From Pseudorhodoferax sp. Leaf274 (GTDB lineage Bacteria > Pseudomonadota > Gammaproteobacteria > Burkholderiales > Burkholderiaceae_C), in assembly GCF_001422445.1 (NCBI RefSeq), contig NZ_LMNA01000030.1, positions 186,231 to 250,230 on the forward strand: a DNA stretch of 64,000 nucleotides, read 5' to 3'. Below the pieces are notes generated by a model. It ran no database searches. It was given only the letters and a program-made list of their open reading frames with translations, and had not been told where the DNA came from. This document shows, piece after piece, positions 52,645 to 61,476 of this stretch (its first letter is position 1; each line of letters begins with the position of its first letter). A program made the position numbers and the translations under genes.

Positions 52645-54417
52645 ATGTCTGCAAGCGCCTGGGCCGCCTGCCTGCTGGCGCTCGACCCGGCGGGCCTGGG
52701 TGGCGTCGTGCTGCGCGGTGGCCCCGGCCCGGCGCGCGATGCGCTGGTGGCGCAATGGCAGTCCCTGCGCGCGCCGGGCACGCCCTGGCGGCGCTGTCCG
52801 CTGCAGATCGACGATGCGCGGCTGCTCGGAGGCCTGGACCTGGGCTTGAGCGTGGCCGCCGGCCGGCCGGTGGCGCAGGCCGGCCTGCTGGCCGAGGTGC
52901 GCGGCGGGGTGCTGGTGCTGCCCATGGCCGAGCGCGTGCCGACCGCGCTGGCCGGCCGGCTGGCGCAGGCGCTCGATGGCGGCGGGTTCAGCGTGCTGGC
53001 GCTGGACGAGGGCGCCACGCCGGACGAGCGCGTCGCCACCTGCCTGGGCGAACGGCTGGCGCTGGTGGTGGACTCCCCCCTGGCCAGCTCCGCCGATTGG
53101 CCTGCAGCGCCGCCGCCCAGCGCGCTGGCCAAGGCGCTGCACCACCTGCGCGCGCTGCCCTTCGACGCCGAGGGGGCCGAGGCGCTGTGCGCCTGTGCGC
53201 AGGCGCTGGGCATCGTGGGCCTGCGCGCGCCCTGGCAGGCCTGGCGCGCGGCCTGTGCCGTGGCGGCTTGGCGCGGCCATGCCGAGGTCATGCAGGACGA
53301 TGCCGAACTGGCCGCACGGCTGGTGCTGGCCCCGCGCGCGCGCGCGCTGCCGCCTGCGGAACAAGCCACAACAGCGCCGCCCGCTGCCGAACCTCCCGCA
53401 GCCGACCCGCCTGTTGACCCCGCCGCGCAGCCCCCCGCCAGCGCCGATGCGCCCGCCGCGCCACCGTCCGAAGCCGCGCCTGCGCACAGCGCCGCGCCAG
53501 CCCCGCCGCCGCGCGAGGAGCACGCGCAGCCGCTGCCCGACCGCCTGATCGCCGCGGCCCAGTCGGCGATTCCCCCGGACCTGCTGGCGCTGCTCGCGGC
53601 GGGTCTTGCGCCCCAGCGCGGCACGGCCGCCGGCCGCCAGGGCGTGGCCACGCGCAGCGCCAGCAGCGGCCGGCCGATGCCGCCGCGCCGTGGCGCACCC
53701 CGCGGCGCGCAGCGGCTGGACCTGCTGGCCACGCTGCGTGCGGCCCTGCCGTGGCAGGCACTGCGCCGCCAGGAACGCGCGCAGCTGGCGCTGCCGCCCA
53801 CCCGGGCGCGCTGGCTGGTGCGCCGTGACGACTTCCACTGCCGGCGCCATCGCCGGCCCGCCGAGACGACCACGGTCTTCGTGGTCGATGCGTCGGGCTC
53901 CCAGGCGCTGCACCGCCTGGCCGAGGCCAAGGGCGCGGTCGAGCTGCTGCTGGCCGACTGCTACGTGCGCCGCGACCGCGTGGCGCTGATCGCGTTCCGC
54001 GGCACGGCTGCCGAGCTGCTGCTGCCGCCCACCCGTTCGCTGGTGCGCGCCAAGCGCGCGCTGACGGAACTGCCCGGCGGTGGCGGCACGCCGCTGGCGG
54101 CCGGCATCGAGGCCGGCTGGCAGTTGGCGGCCGGCCTGCAGGCGCGCGAGGGCGCGCGGGCGCAGCTGGTGTTCCTGACCGATGGCCGGGCCAATGTCGA
54201 CCGCCAGGGCCGCGGTGGCCGGCCGGGTGCCATGGCCGACGCGCAGCAGATGGCGCGGCGGCTGGCGGGTGCCGGCATCGCCAGCCTGCTGATCGACACC
54301 TCGGTGCGCCCGCAGCCCGAATCGGCCGCGCTGGCCCGGCAGATGGGCGCGCGCTACCTGGCCTTGCCGCAGGGGCGGGCGGAGTTGCTGCACCGGGCGA
54401 TCGGCGCGGCGTTGTGA
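52645..54417 (+). CDS. bchD: Magnesium chelatase subunit D
   Basis: 590-residue partner of BchI: a degenerate AAA+ N-terminal half (no intact Walker A), an Ala/Pro-rich acidic linker (about residues 230-300) and a C-terminal von Willebrand A domain with the MIDAS VVDASGSQALHR, TDGRANVDRQGR and GGGGTPLAAGIEAGW. It bridges BchI to BchH. ATG at 52645 gives a plausible N-terminus; an in-frame ATG at 52558 lies within the type-B repeat. Confidence 0.94.
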   Translation: MSASAWAACLLALDPAGLGGVVLRGGPGPARDALVAQWQSLRAPGTPWRRCPLQIDDARLLGGLDLGLSVAAGRPVAQAGLLAEVRGGVLVLPMAERVPTALAGRLAQALDGGGFSVLALDEGATPDERVATCLGERLALVVDSPLASSADWPAAPPPSALAKALHHLRALPFDAEGAEALCACAQALGIVGLRAPWQAWRAACAVAAWRGHAEVMQDDAELAARLVLAPRARALPPAEQATTAPPAAEPPAADPPVDPAAQPPASADAPAAPPSEAAPAHSAAPAPPPREEHAQPLPDRLIAAAQSAIPPDLLALLAAGLAPQRGTAAGRQGVATRSASSGRPMPPRRGAPRGAQRLDLLATLRAALPWQALRRQERAQLALPPTRARWLVRRDDFHCRRHRRPAETTTVFVVDASGSQALHRLAEAKGAVELLLADCYVRRDRVALIAFRGTAAELLLPPTRSLVRAKRALTELPGGGGTPLAAGIEAGWQLAAGLQAREGARAQLVFLTDGRANVDRQGRGGRPGAMADAQQMARRLAGAGIASLLIDTSVRPQPESAALARQMGARYLALPQGRAELLHRAIGAAL

Positions 54418-54442
54418 CCGGCTTTGTGAGCGGCGCGGGCCG

Positions 54443-55306
54443 TCAAAGCCCCAGTTCCGCCAGCAAGTCCTCCACCACCCGCGGCGACTCCTCATGCGCC
54501 AGGTGGCCCAGCCCGGGCAGCAGCCTGAACCGCGCGCCGGGCAGCTGCTGCGCCGCGCGCCGGGACTGTGCGGGCGCCACCGTGGTGTCCGCGCTGGCCG
54601 CAGCCAGCAGCAGCGCCATGGGTTGATGCGCCATGCGGTGGCGCAGGGCCGGCACCAGCGGGCCGACCTGCCAGCTGGCCATCATCTGCAGCGCGCCAGC
54701 CACATGGCGCGGCTGCTGCAGCAGGTCGCGGTAGTGCGCCACCTCCGGCGCGCCGAGCCGCGAGCCGGTCGAGGCCACCAGGTGCTGCAGCGAGCGCGGC
54801 CGTGACGCCGCCTGCGACGCCAGCCAGGGCACGACCGGCAAGGCCGCCATGGCACGCGCCAGCGGCGGGAACACGGCGCCGGCCAGGCCCGGCAGCGGCT
54901 GCAGCGCGCCGTTGAGCGACAACAGCCCGCGCGCGGCCGGCAGCGCGCCGTCGAGCCAAAGCTGCAGCATCAGCGCCGCACCGGCCGAGTGGCCGACCAC
55001 GGCCACCGGCGCCGCCGCCTGCGCGCGCAGCAGGGCGGCCAGCGCCTGGGCCATGCGCGGCAGGCTGGCCACGCCGTCGGCAAAGGCGCCACTGCCGCCG
55101 TGGCCCGGCAGGTCGGGCACCAGCAGGCTGAAACGCCCGGCCAGCCGCGCCGCGCTGCCGGCCCACGAGCGGCCGGACGAGCCCGTGCCGTGCAGCAACA
55201 GCAGCAGCGGCCGGTCGCCCTGCGGCCCGGCGGAGCGCCACACGTGCCAGCGCAGGCCGCCGGCGGTCGGTCGTGTTTCTTCCAGTGGGGCAGGGTCCAG
55301 GAGCAT
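54443..55306 (-). CDS. bchO: Alpha/beta-fold hydrolase BchO
   Basis: 287-residue alpha/beta hydrolase regularly found beside bchID and assigned to Mg-chelatase function without a proven reaction. The nucleophile elbow is VVGHSAGAAL, the oxyanion segment LLLLHGTGSSGRSW, and the catalytic His is in LPGLGHLAHEESPRVV. It is divergent from crtI (a 45-base gap holding a PpsR-type box) and convergent with bchD. Confidence 0.9.
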   Translation of the reverse strand: MLLDPAPLEETRPTAGGLRWHVWRSAGPQGDRPLLLLLHGTGSSGRSWAGSAARLAGRFSLLVPDLPGHGGSGAFADGVASLPRMAQALAALLRAQAAAPVAVVGHSAGAALMLQLWLDGALPAARGLLSLNGALQPLPGLAGAVFPPLARAMAALPVVPWLASQAASRPRSLQHLVASTGSRLGAPEVAHYRDLLQQPRHVAGALQMMASWQVGPLVPALRHRMAHQPMALLLAAASADTTVAPAQSRRAAQQLPGARFRLLPGLGHLAHEESPRVVEDLLAELGL

Positions 55307-55315
55307 GCCGGTCTA

Positions 55316-55344
55316 TTGTCAACTAAACATGACACTACTACTAT
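55316..55344 (+). promoter_or_regulatory. crtI promoter (leaderless type)
   Basis: TTGTCA (55316-55321), 17-base spacer, TACTAT (55339-55344), then seven bases to the crtI ATG. Same geometry as bchF and bchG. The -35 lies within the PpsR-type box, and no ribosome binding site is seen before the ATG. Confidence 0.55.
55317..55334. promoter_or_regulatory. PpsR/CrtJ operator between bchO and crtI
   Basis: TGTCAACTAAACATGACA, an exact TGT-N12-ACA match placed between the divergent bchO and crtI starts, so it could repress both. It is the most AT-rich spot of the neighbourhood. Confidence 0.75.
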
Positions 55345-55351
55345 TGCCGAT

Positions 55352-56920
55352 ATGTTGACACATGCGCGTCCCAGCGACGCCCGTCCCCACGCGGTGGTCA
55401 TCGGCAGCGGCTTCGGTGGCCTGGCCGCCGCCGTGCGCCTGGGGGCCCGCGGCTACCGGGTGACGGTGCTCGAACGGCTGGACGCCCCGGGCGGGCGCGC
55501 CTACGTCCACCGGCAGGACGGCTTCGTGTTCGACGCCGGCCCCACCGTCATCACCGCGCCCTTCCTGTTCGACGAGCTCTGGCAGCTCTGCGGCAAGCGG
55601 CTGGGCGACGACGTGGAGCTGCGGCCGGTTAGTCCGTTCTACCGCGTGCGCTTCGACGACGGCACGGTGTTCGACTACAGCGGCGACGCCGAGGCCATGC
55701 GCGCCGAGGTGGCCCGCATCGCGCCGGACGACGTGGCCGGCTACGAGCGCTTCCTCGCGGCCAGCAAGGCGATCTACGCGGTCGGCTTCGAGCAGCTGGG
55801 CGACCAGCCCTTCGACCGCTTCGCCGACATGGCCGCCGCGCTGCCGCAGCTGCTCAAGCTGCAGGGCTACCGCACGGTGCACGGCCTGGCCTGCCAGCAC
55901 GTGCAGAACGAAAAGCTGCGCGTGCTGCTGACCTTCCAGTCGCTGCTGGTGGGCGGCAACCCGTTCCAGACGACATCGGTGTATTGCCTCATCGCGCACC
56001 TGGAGCGGCGCTTCGGCGTGCACTTCGCCATGGGCGGCACCGGCCGGCTCGTGCAGGGCCTGGTCGGGCTGGTCGAGGGGCAGGGCGGCCGCGTGGTCTG
56101 CAACGCCACGGTCGAGGAGATCCTGTCCGAAGACGGCGCCGCCACCGGCGTGCGGCTGGCCGGCGGCGAGCGCATCGATGCCGCCGTGGTCGTCTCCAAC
56201 GCCGACGCCGCCTGGACCTACGGCAAGCTGATGCCGAACGTGGCCCGCAGGCGCTGGACCGACCGCAAGCTGCGCCGCGCGCGCTACTCGATGAGCCTGT
56301 TCGTCTGGTACTTCGGCACGCGCCGCCAGTACCCTGACGTGGCGCACCACAGCATCGTGCTGGGCCCGCGCTACAAGGGTTTGCTGGACGACATCTTCGT
56401 GCGCCAGCACCTGGCCGACGACTTCAGCCTCTACCTGCACCGGCCCACCGCCACCGACACCAGCCTGGCGCCGCCCGGCTGCGACACCTTCTACGTGCTG
56501 GCCCCGGTGCCGCACCTGGACAGCGGCGTGGACTGGCAGCAGCGCGCCGAGCCCTACCGGCAGGCCATCGCCGCGCGCCTCTCGGCCACCGTGCTGCCGG
56601 GGCTGGAGAGCCAGATCGCCAGCTCGCGCCTGCTCACGCCGCAGGACTTCCAGGACCGGCTGCTGTCCGTCAAGGGCGCGGCCTTCTCGTTCGAGCCCGT
56701 GCTGCAGCAAAGCGCGTGGTTCCGCCCGCACAACCGCAGCGAAGAGCTGCGCGGCCTGTACCTGGTGGGTGCCGGCACCCACCCGGGCGCAGGCCTGCCG
56801 GGGGTGCTGACCTCCGCCAAGGTGCTGGACCGCGTGGTCCCGCATGCCGACACCCTGCGCGGTCCGCGCGCCGCCCCCCTGGAGATGCCGCATGTCCGTC
56901 GCGCCCACCGTGCGGCTTGA
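55352..56920 (+). CDS. crtI: Phytoene desaturase
   Basis: 522-residue FAD-dependent desaturase converting phytoene to neurosporene or lycopene. The FAD-binding start is VVIGSGFGGLAAAVRLGARGYRVTVLERLDAPGGRAY; the C-terminal bacterial-type signature is RGLYLVGAGTHPGAGLPGVLTSAKV. Full length. ATG at 55352 is predicted to be at the very 5' end of its mRNA. The last 29 bases overlap crtB. Confidence 0.95.
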   Translation: MLTHARPSDARPHAVVIGSGFGGLAAAVRLGARGYRVTVLERLDAPGGRAYVHRQDGFVFDAGPTVITAPFLFDELWQLCGKRLGDDVELRPVSPFYRVRFDDGTVFDYSGDAEAMRAEVARIAPDDVAGYERFLAASKAIYAVGFEQLGDQPFDRFADMAAALPQLLKLQGYRTVHGLACQHVQNEKLRVLLTFQSLLVGGNPFQTTSVYCLIAHLERRFGVHFAMGGTGRLVQGLVGLVEGQGGRVVCNATVEEILSEDGAATGVRLAGGERIDAAVVVSNADAAWTYGKLMPNVARRRWTDRKLRRARYSMSLFVWYFGTRRQYPDVAHHSIVLGPRYKGLLDDIFVRQHLADDFSLYLHRPTATDTSLAPPGCDTFYVLAPVPHLDSGVDWQQRAEPYRQAIAARLSATVLPGLESQIASSRLLTPQDFQDRLLSVKGAAFSFEPVLQQSAWFRPHNRSEELRGLYLVGAGTHPGAGLPGVLTSAKVLDRVVPHADTLRGPRAAPLEMPHVRRAHRAA

Positions 56921-57968
56921 GCCGCATCTGGCCCGCCACTGGGCGGCCGATGTCGCCGCCTGCCGCGCCAGCCTGCAGCACAACAGCAAGACCTTCCACG
57001 CCGCGTCGCTGCTGCTGCCGCAGCGCGTGCGCGAGCCGGCCACCGTGCTCTATGGCTTCTGCCGCCTGGCCGACGATGCCGTGGACGAGCAGGGCGGCCG
57101 CGGCGAGGCCATCGCGCGGCTGCGCGAGCGGCTCGACCGCGTCTACGCCGGCCAGCCCCTGACCGTGCCCAGCGACCGCGCACTGGCCGCGGTGGTGGTG
57201 GCCTACGCCGTGCCCCGGGCGCTGCCCGACTTCCTGGTCGAGGGCCTTGCATGGGACGTGGAAGGGCGCACGTACGAGACGCTGGAGCAGCTGCATGGCT
57301 ACGCCGCGCGCGTGGCCGGTGCCGTGGGTGCCATGATGGGCCTGCTGATGGAGACGCGCAGCCCCGCCGCGCTGGCCCGTGCCTGCGACCTGGGCGTGGC
57401 CATGCAGCTGTCCAACATCGCGCGCGACGTGGGCGAGGACGCGCGCAACGGCCGCCTCTACCTGCCGCGTGCCTGGCTGCGTGAGGCGGGTGTCGATCCC
57501 GACGCATGGCTGGCCTGCCCCGTGCCGGACGCGCGCGTCGATGCCGTGGTGCTGCGCCTTTTGGCCGAGGCCGACCGCCTGTATGCGCGTGCCGCCGCGG
57601 GCGTGGGCAGCCTGCCGCTGGACTGCCGGCCCGGCATCAACGCCGCGCGGCTGCTGTATGCCGGCATCGGCCACGAGGTGCGCCGCGTGGGTGGCGACGG
57701 CGTGCGCCGCCGCGCCCGCGTGCCCGGCTGGCGCAAGGCCGGCCTGCTGGTGCGCGCCGCCGCCAGCCTGTGGCCGTCGCAAGCGGCGCTGGCCGCGCCG
57801 GCGCTGTCGGCCAACCAGCCGCTGCTCGATGCCGTGGCCACCGCGCCGCATCCGCGCCGCCAGGGCTCGGCCGAGTTCGTCGTCGACCTGTTCACGCGGC
57901 TGGCCCGCGACGAGCGCCAACCGCACCGCGCGCCAGCCGGCGTGCTGGCGAGAGGAGAGATGCGATGA
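56892..57968 (+). CDS. crtB: Phytoene synthase
   Basis: 358-residue squalene/phytoene synthase family enzyme joining two GGPP molecules. The two Asp-rich substrate motifs are YGFCRLADDAVDE and LSNIARDVGEDARNGRLYLP. ATG at 56892 lies 29 bases inside the end of crtI, giving close coupling. Its stop overlaps the start of a type-A repeat that precedes hemA. Confidence 0.95.
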   Translation: MSVAPTVRLEPHLARHWAADVAACRASLQHNSKTFHAASLLLPQRVREPATVLYGFCRLADDAVDEQGGRGEAIARLRERLDRVYAGQPLTVPSDRALAAVVVAYAVPRALPDFLVEGLAWDVEGRTYETLEQLHGYAARVAGAVGAMMGLLMETRSPAALARACDLGVAMQLSNIARDVGEDARNGRLYLPRAWLREAGVDPDAWLACPVPDARVDAVVLRLLAEADRLYARAAAGVGSLPLDCRPGINAARLLYAGIGHEVRRVGGDGVRRRARVPGWRKAGLLVRAAASLWPSQAALAAPALSANQPLLDAVATAPHPRRQGSAEFVVDLFTRLARDERQPHRAPAGVLARGEMR

Positions 57969-58041
57969 GCGCCGCCCCGGCCCGCCCCAAGCCAGCGCGC
58001 TCCCCCTCGGAGAGACAGGCCGCAGGCCGAAGGAGGTCCCC
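57965..58041 (+). repeat. Dispersed intergenic repeat, type A (copy 4)
   Basis: 77-base element from the crtB stop (ATGA) to the hemA ATG. It opens ATGAGCGCCGCCCCGGCCCG and ends GGCCGAAGGAGGTCCCC, containing a near-perfect Shine-Dalgarno sequence for hemA. Clearest example of a repeat delivering the ribosome binding site. Confidence 0.7.
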
Positions 58042-59343
58042 ATGAGCCTCATGGCCCTCGGGCTGAACCATGCCAGCGCACCGCTGGACCTGCGCGGGCG
58101 CTTCGCCTTTCCCGTGGAGCGCCTGGCGCCCAGCCTGCAGGCCCTGCGCGGCCACCTGGCGGCCGTGCAGTCGCCGGCCAGCGGGCTCACCATCCTGTCG
58201 ACCTGCAACCGCACCGAGCTGTACCTGGGCCTGGCGCCCGACGCGCAGCCTTCGACCGAGCTGTTGCAACCCGTCATCCACTGGCTGGCCGAGCAGGGCG
58301 GCAGCAGCCCGCAGGCCTTGCGCGACCACAGCTACCTGCTGCAGGGCGAAGACGTGGCGCGGCATGCGTTCCGCGTGGCGTCGGGGCTGGACTCGATGGT
58401 GCTCGGCGAGCCGCAGATCCTGGGCCAGCTCAAGCAGGCTGTGCGCGAGGCGGACGACGTGGGCGTGCTCGGGCCGACGCTGCAGCAGCTCTTCCAGCGC
58501 AGCTTCTCGGTGGCCAAGGCGGTGCGCACCAGCACCGAGATCGGCGCCCATGCCGTGAGCATGGCGGCGGCGGCGCTGCGCATCGCGCAACAGCTGTACG
58601 GCGACCTGTCGGAGCGGCGCGTGCTGTTTATTGGCGCGGGCGAAATGATCGAACTGGTCGCCACGCATTTCGCGGCGCGCTCGCCGCGCCTGATGGCGGT
58701 GGCCAACCGCAGCGCCGAACGCGGCGAGGCCCTGGCCAGCCGGCTCGGTGCGCAGCTGCTGCCGCTGGTCGGGCTGGACCGGCGGCTGGCCGAGTTCGAC
58801 ATCGTCATCAGCTGCACCGCCAGCAGTCTGCCGCTGATCGGCCTGGGCGCCGTGCAGCGTGCGCTGGCCGCCCGCAAGCGCGAGCCCATGCTGATGATCG
58901 ACCTCGCGGTGCCGCGCGACATCGAGGCCGATGTCGGCAAGCTGGAGGATGTGTTCCTCTACACCGTGGACGACCTGGCCCAACGCGTGCAGCAGGGTGG
59001 CGAGCGCCGCCAGGCGGCTGTGCAGCAGGCCGAGGCACTGGTCGATGCCGGCGTGCACCGCTTCAGCCGGTGGCTGGAGCAACGCTGCAGCGTGCCGCTG
59101 ATCCTGGAGCTGCGCCAGCGCAGCGACCACTGGCGCCAGGTCGAGCTGGACCGCGCCCGGCGCGCGCTGGCCCGCGGCGAGGGCGTGGAGCAGGTGCTGG
59201 AGCAACTGGCCGGCAGCCTCAGCGCCAAGCTGTTGCACGGCACGCTGGCCGGCCTGAACGCCAGCCGCGGTGCCGAGCACAGCGACTGGGCGGCGGCGGC
59301 GCGGCGCTGTTTCCTGCACGAAGCCCCGGACGCGCGCCACTGA
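58042..59343 (+). CDS. hemA: Glutamyl-tRNA reductase
   Basis: 433-residue first enzyme of the C5 route to 5-aminolevulinate, the precursor of haem and bacteriochlorophyll. The catalytic Cys55 is in STCNRTE. The LDSMVLGEPQILGQLKQA block, the NADPH site VLFIGAGEMIELVA and the C-terminal dimerisation helices are present. The start is fixed by AAGGAGG eight bases upstream. Location among carotenoid and bacteriochlorophyll genes is unusual for a housekeeping gene and may tie ALA supply to pigment demand. Confidence 0.96.
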   Translation: MSLMALGLNHASAPLDLRGRFAFPVERLAPSLQALRGHLAAVQSPASGLTILSTCNRTELYLGLAPDAQPSTELLQPVIHWLAEQGGSSPQALRDHSYLLQGEDVARHAFRVASGLDSMVLGEPQILGQLKQAVREADDVGVLGPTLQQLFQRSFSVAKAVRTSTEIGAHAVSMAAAALRIAQQLYGDLSERRVLFIGAGEMIELVATHFAARSPRLMAVANRSAERGEALASRLGAQLLPLVGLDRRLAEFDIVISCTASSLPLIGLGAVQRALAARKREPMLMIDLAVPRDIEADVGKLEDVFLYTVDDLAQRVQQGGERRQAAVQQAEALVDAGVHRFSRWLEQRCSVPLILELRQRSDHWRQVELDRARRALARGEGVEQVLEQLAGSLSAKLLHGTLAGLNASRGAEHSDWAAAARRCFLHEAPDARH

Positions 59344-59352
59344 CCCCGCGCC

Positions 59353-59481
59353 ATGCGCGAGCACATCGGTCTGATCGAGCTGCTGCTGTTCTTCGGCCTG
59401 GTGTTCGGCTGGGCGTTCTGGCAGTGGTGGGACTGGCGCCGATGGAAAAAGCGGCAGCGCGAGCAGGAGCCGCCGCCATGA
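59353..59481 (+). CDS. 42-residue single-pass membrane protein
   Basis: Short gene between hemA and bciA, 9 bases after hemA. MREHIGLIELLLFFGLVFGW begins a single membrane helix ending in a Trp-rich interface (AFWQWWDWRRWKKRQREQE) and a charged cytoplasmic tail. The stop overlaps the bciA ATG (ATGA). Coding is supported by the tight fit between neighbours, the clear membrane-protein pattern and the coupling. Function unknown; it could be a small subunit or assembly factor of a pigment or electron-transport complex. Confidence 0.65.
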   Translation: MREHIGLIELLLFFGLVFGWAFWQWWDWRRWKKRQREQEPPP

Positions 59482-59540
59482 ACGCCGCCCGGCCGCCCGT
59501 GGGCGCCGGCGGCACAGGCCAGGCCGAAGCGTCTCCATGG
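59478..59540 (+). repeat. Dispersed repeat, type A (copy 5), inside the bciA 5' end
   Basis: 63 bases opening ATGAACGCCGCCCGGCCGCC and containing AGGCCGAAGCGTCTCC, matching the other type-A copies, but here the frame continues without a stop into bciA, so the repeat would be translated as its first 20 or so residues. Confidence 0.55.
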
Positions 59541-60524
59541 CGTGGAGGGCCGCCGAAGCGCGTGCTGCTGCTCGGCGCCAGCGGCAGCATCGGCCGCGCG
59601 ACCGCCGCCGCGCTGCGCGCGCAAGGCCATGCGGTGGTGTGCGCACTGCGCCCGCGTGCCGACATCCGGCAGGCCGCGCGCCTCTTGCCCGGCGCCATGC
59701 TGCGCTTCGGCGACGTGGCCGATGCCAGCTGGCTGGCGCAACAGGTGTTTGCGCCAGGTGAACGCTTCGATGCGGTGCTCTCGTGCATGGCCTCGCGCAG
59801 CGGCGTGCCGGCCGATGCCTGGGCGGTGGACCACCGCGCGCACAGCCAGGTGCTGCAGGCCGCGCTGCGCGCCGGCGTGCCGCAGTTCGTGCTGCTGTCG
59901 GCCATCTGCGTGCAGAAGCCGCGGCTCGCGTTCCAGCAGGCCAAGCTGGCGTTCGAGCAAGAGCTGATGGCCTCGGGCCTGCGCTACGCCATCGTGCGGC
60001 CGACCGCCTTCTTCAAGTCGCTGTCGGGCCAGGTCGAGCGCGTGCGGCGCGGCAAACCCTACCTGCTGTTCGGCGACGGCCAGCTGACCGCCTGCAAGCC
60101 CATCGGCGACGCCGACCTGGCCGACTACCTGGCCGGCTGCCTGCACGATCCGGCGCGCTGGAACCGCGTGCTGCCCATCGGCGGTCCGGGCGCGGCCATC
60201 ACGCCGCGCGAGCAGGGCGAGGCGCTGTTCGCGCTGCTCGGCCAGCCGCCGCGTTTTCGCAGCGTGCCGCTGGGCCTGCTGGACACCATCGTCGGCGGCC
60301 TGTCGGTGGCCGCGCGGCTGGCGCCGGCCCTGGCGGCCAAGGCCGAGCTGGCACGCATCGGCCGCTACTACGCCAGCGAATCGATGCTGGTGTGGGATGC
60401 GCAGCGCGCCCGTTACGACGCCGAGGCCACGCCCTCGACCGGGCGCGAGACGCTGCTGGCGCACTATGCGGCGCTGTTGCGCGGCGAGCGCGTGCACGCG
60501 CGTGGCGAGCACGCGGTGTTTTGA
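59478..60524 (+). CDS. bciA: 3,8-divinyl (proto)chlorophyllide a 8-vinyl reductase
   Basis: 348-residue NAD(P)-binding atypical short-chain reductase that reduces the C8 vinyl group. After about 25 low-complexity residues the Rossmann motif VLLLGASGSIGRATAAAL appears; then LSCMASRSGVPADAWAVDHRAHSQVL, FVLLSAICVQKPRLAFQQAKLAFE and VRPTAFFKSLSGQVERVRRGKPYLLFGDGQLTACKPIGDADLADYLA, all BciA hallmarks. ATG at 59478 overlaps the stop of the 42-residue gene. The N-terminal leader derives from a type-A repeat; no better internal start is seen. Confidence 0.92.
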   Translation: MNAARPPVGAGGTGQAEASPWRGGPPKRVLLLGASGSIGRATAAALRAQGHAVVCALRPRADIRQAARLLPGAMLRFGDVADASWLAQQVFAPGERFDAVLSCMASRSGVPADAWAVDHRAHSQVLQAALRAGVPQFVLLSAICVQKPRLAFQQAKLAFEQELMASGLRYAIVRPTAFFKSLSGQVERVRRGKPYLLFGDGQLTACKPIGDADLADYLAGCLHDPARWNRVLPIGGPGAAITPREQGEALFALLGQPPRFRSVPLGLLDTIVGGLSVAARLAPALAAKAELARIGRYYASESMLVWDAQRARYDAEATPSTGRETLLAHYAALLRGERVHARGEHAVF

Positions 60525-60528
60525 GCGA

Positions 60529-61476
60529 TCAGCGGCTGCGCCGCGGCATGCGGAACGGCAGCATGGCGTGCACCAGCGGCCGGTCGAAGCGGCCCAGGTC
60601 CAGGCTTTCGTGCATCCAGGGCGCGCCGCCCTGCGCATCGGCCAGCAGGCTGCGGCAGTAGAAGGGCCCGGATTCCAGCGTGGCGGCCACGGTGGGCGCG
60701 GCGGCGGGCAGCGCGCGCGTCTGACGGTGCAGGCCCCAGCCACTGGCGGGCAGCGGGCAGGCCGGCGGCGCGTCGCGCACGGCGATGGCGCCGTCGGCCG
60801 CGATCTGCAGGTCCAGCGCCTGCGGGCCGCCCGTGCGCGGCTCCAGCGCATACAGCACCCGGCTGGCATCGCCCGGCAGGCGTTGGCGCGACCAGTGCCA
60901 CCGGCTGAAGTCGCGCGCCAGCGGGCGCTGGCCCCAGTTGCTGTCCAGGTAGGCCTCGCCCTGCCAGCGGGCAGCGGGTGCGTCCAGCGCCACGTCGATG
61001 CGTGCCACGGGGCCGATGGGCTGCCAGTGGTGCAGTCCGCCCGGGTCGAGTGCGAACTGGCGGGCCGGGTGCGCCTGCAGTTGCACCACCAGGCTGCCAC
61101 GCACGCGCTGCGGCCAGGGCGCGGCCCATTCGTCCAGGTCGATCCGCAGCCGGTCGCCGCCCTCCCACTGCAGGCGGCTCGGGCCGATGGCCAGGCTCTG
61201 CCGGTCGCGGTGCAGGTCGCGGTGGCCGCGCTCGGTCATGGTCCACCACTTGGCGTAGCGCGCGCTGCCCGGTGCGCGGCGGTACAGCGAGACGTTGACG
61301 GCCACGTGCTCCTCGGCCAGCGCCTGGTCGTCGCCGCCGCGGCGGCGCTGCCAGGCGTAGTAGGGCGAGAACACGCTGCCGATGAAGGCGATCAGCGTCA
61401 ACGCCCAGGCGCTGCCGTCGGGCTGCGGCGTGCTCAGCGCGTCGAGGTACCACCAGGCATAGCCACCGGGTGCCAC
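60529..61476 (-). CDS. crtC: Hydroxyneurosporene synthase (carotenoid 1,2-hydratase)
   Basis: About 315 residues. CrtC adds water to the 1,2 double bond of neurosporene/lycopene. APGGYAWWYLDALS, LIAFIGSVFSPYYAWQRRRG, LAEEHVAVNVSLYRR, WTMTERG and YLDSNWGQRPLARDFSRWHWSR are the family features. The start is uncertain: homologues begin a few residues before VAPGGYAWWY and this frame has FDLP there but no start codon, so GTG at 61476, 43 bases inside crtD, is the nearest candidate. Convergent with bciA. Confidence 0.88.
   Translation of the reverse strand: MAPGGYAWWYLDALSTPQPDGSAWALTLIAFIGSVFSPYYAWQRRRGGDDQALAEEHVAVNVSLYRRAPGSARYAKWWTMTERGHRDLHRDRQSLAIGPSRLQWEGGDRLRIDLDEWAAPWPQRVRGSLVVQLQAHPARQFALDPGGLHHWQPIGPVARIDVALDAPAARWQGEAYLDSNWGQRPLARDFSRWHWSRQRLPGDASRVLYALEPRTGGPQALDLQIAADGAIAVRDAPPACPLPASGWGLHRQTRALPAAAPTVAATLESGPFYCRSLLADAQGGAPWMHESLDLGRFDRPLVHAMLPFRMPRRSR

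Noticed and set aside
55345-55362. Second PpsR-type box (TGC-N12-ACA) over the crtI start codon
   Set aside because: One mismatch in six fixed bases is frequent by chance in this length; kept only as a remark.
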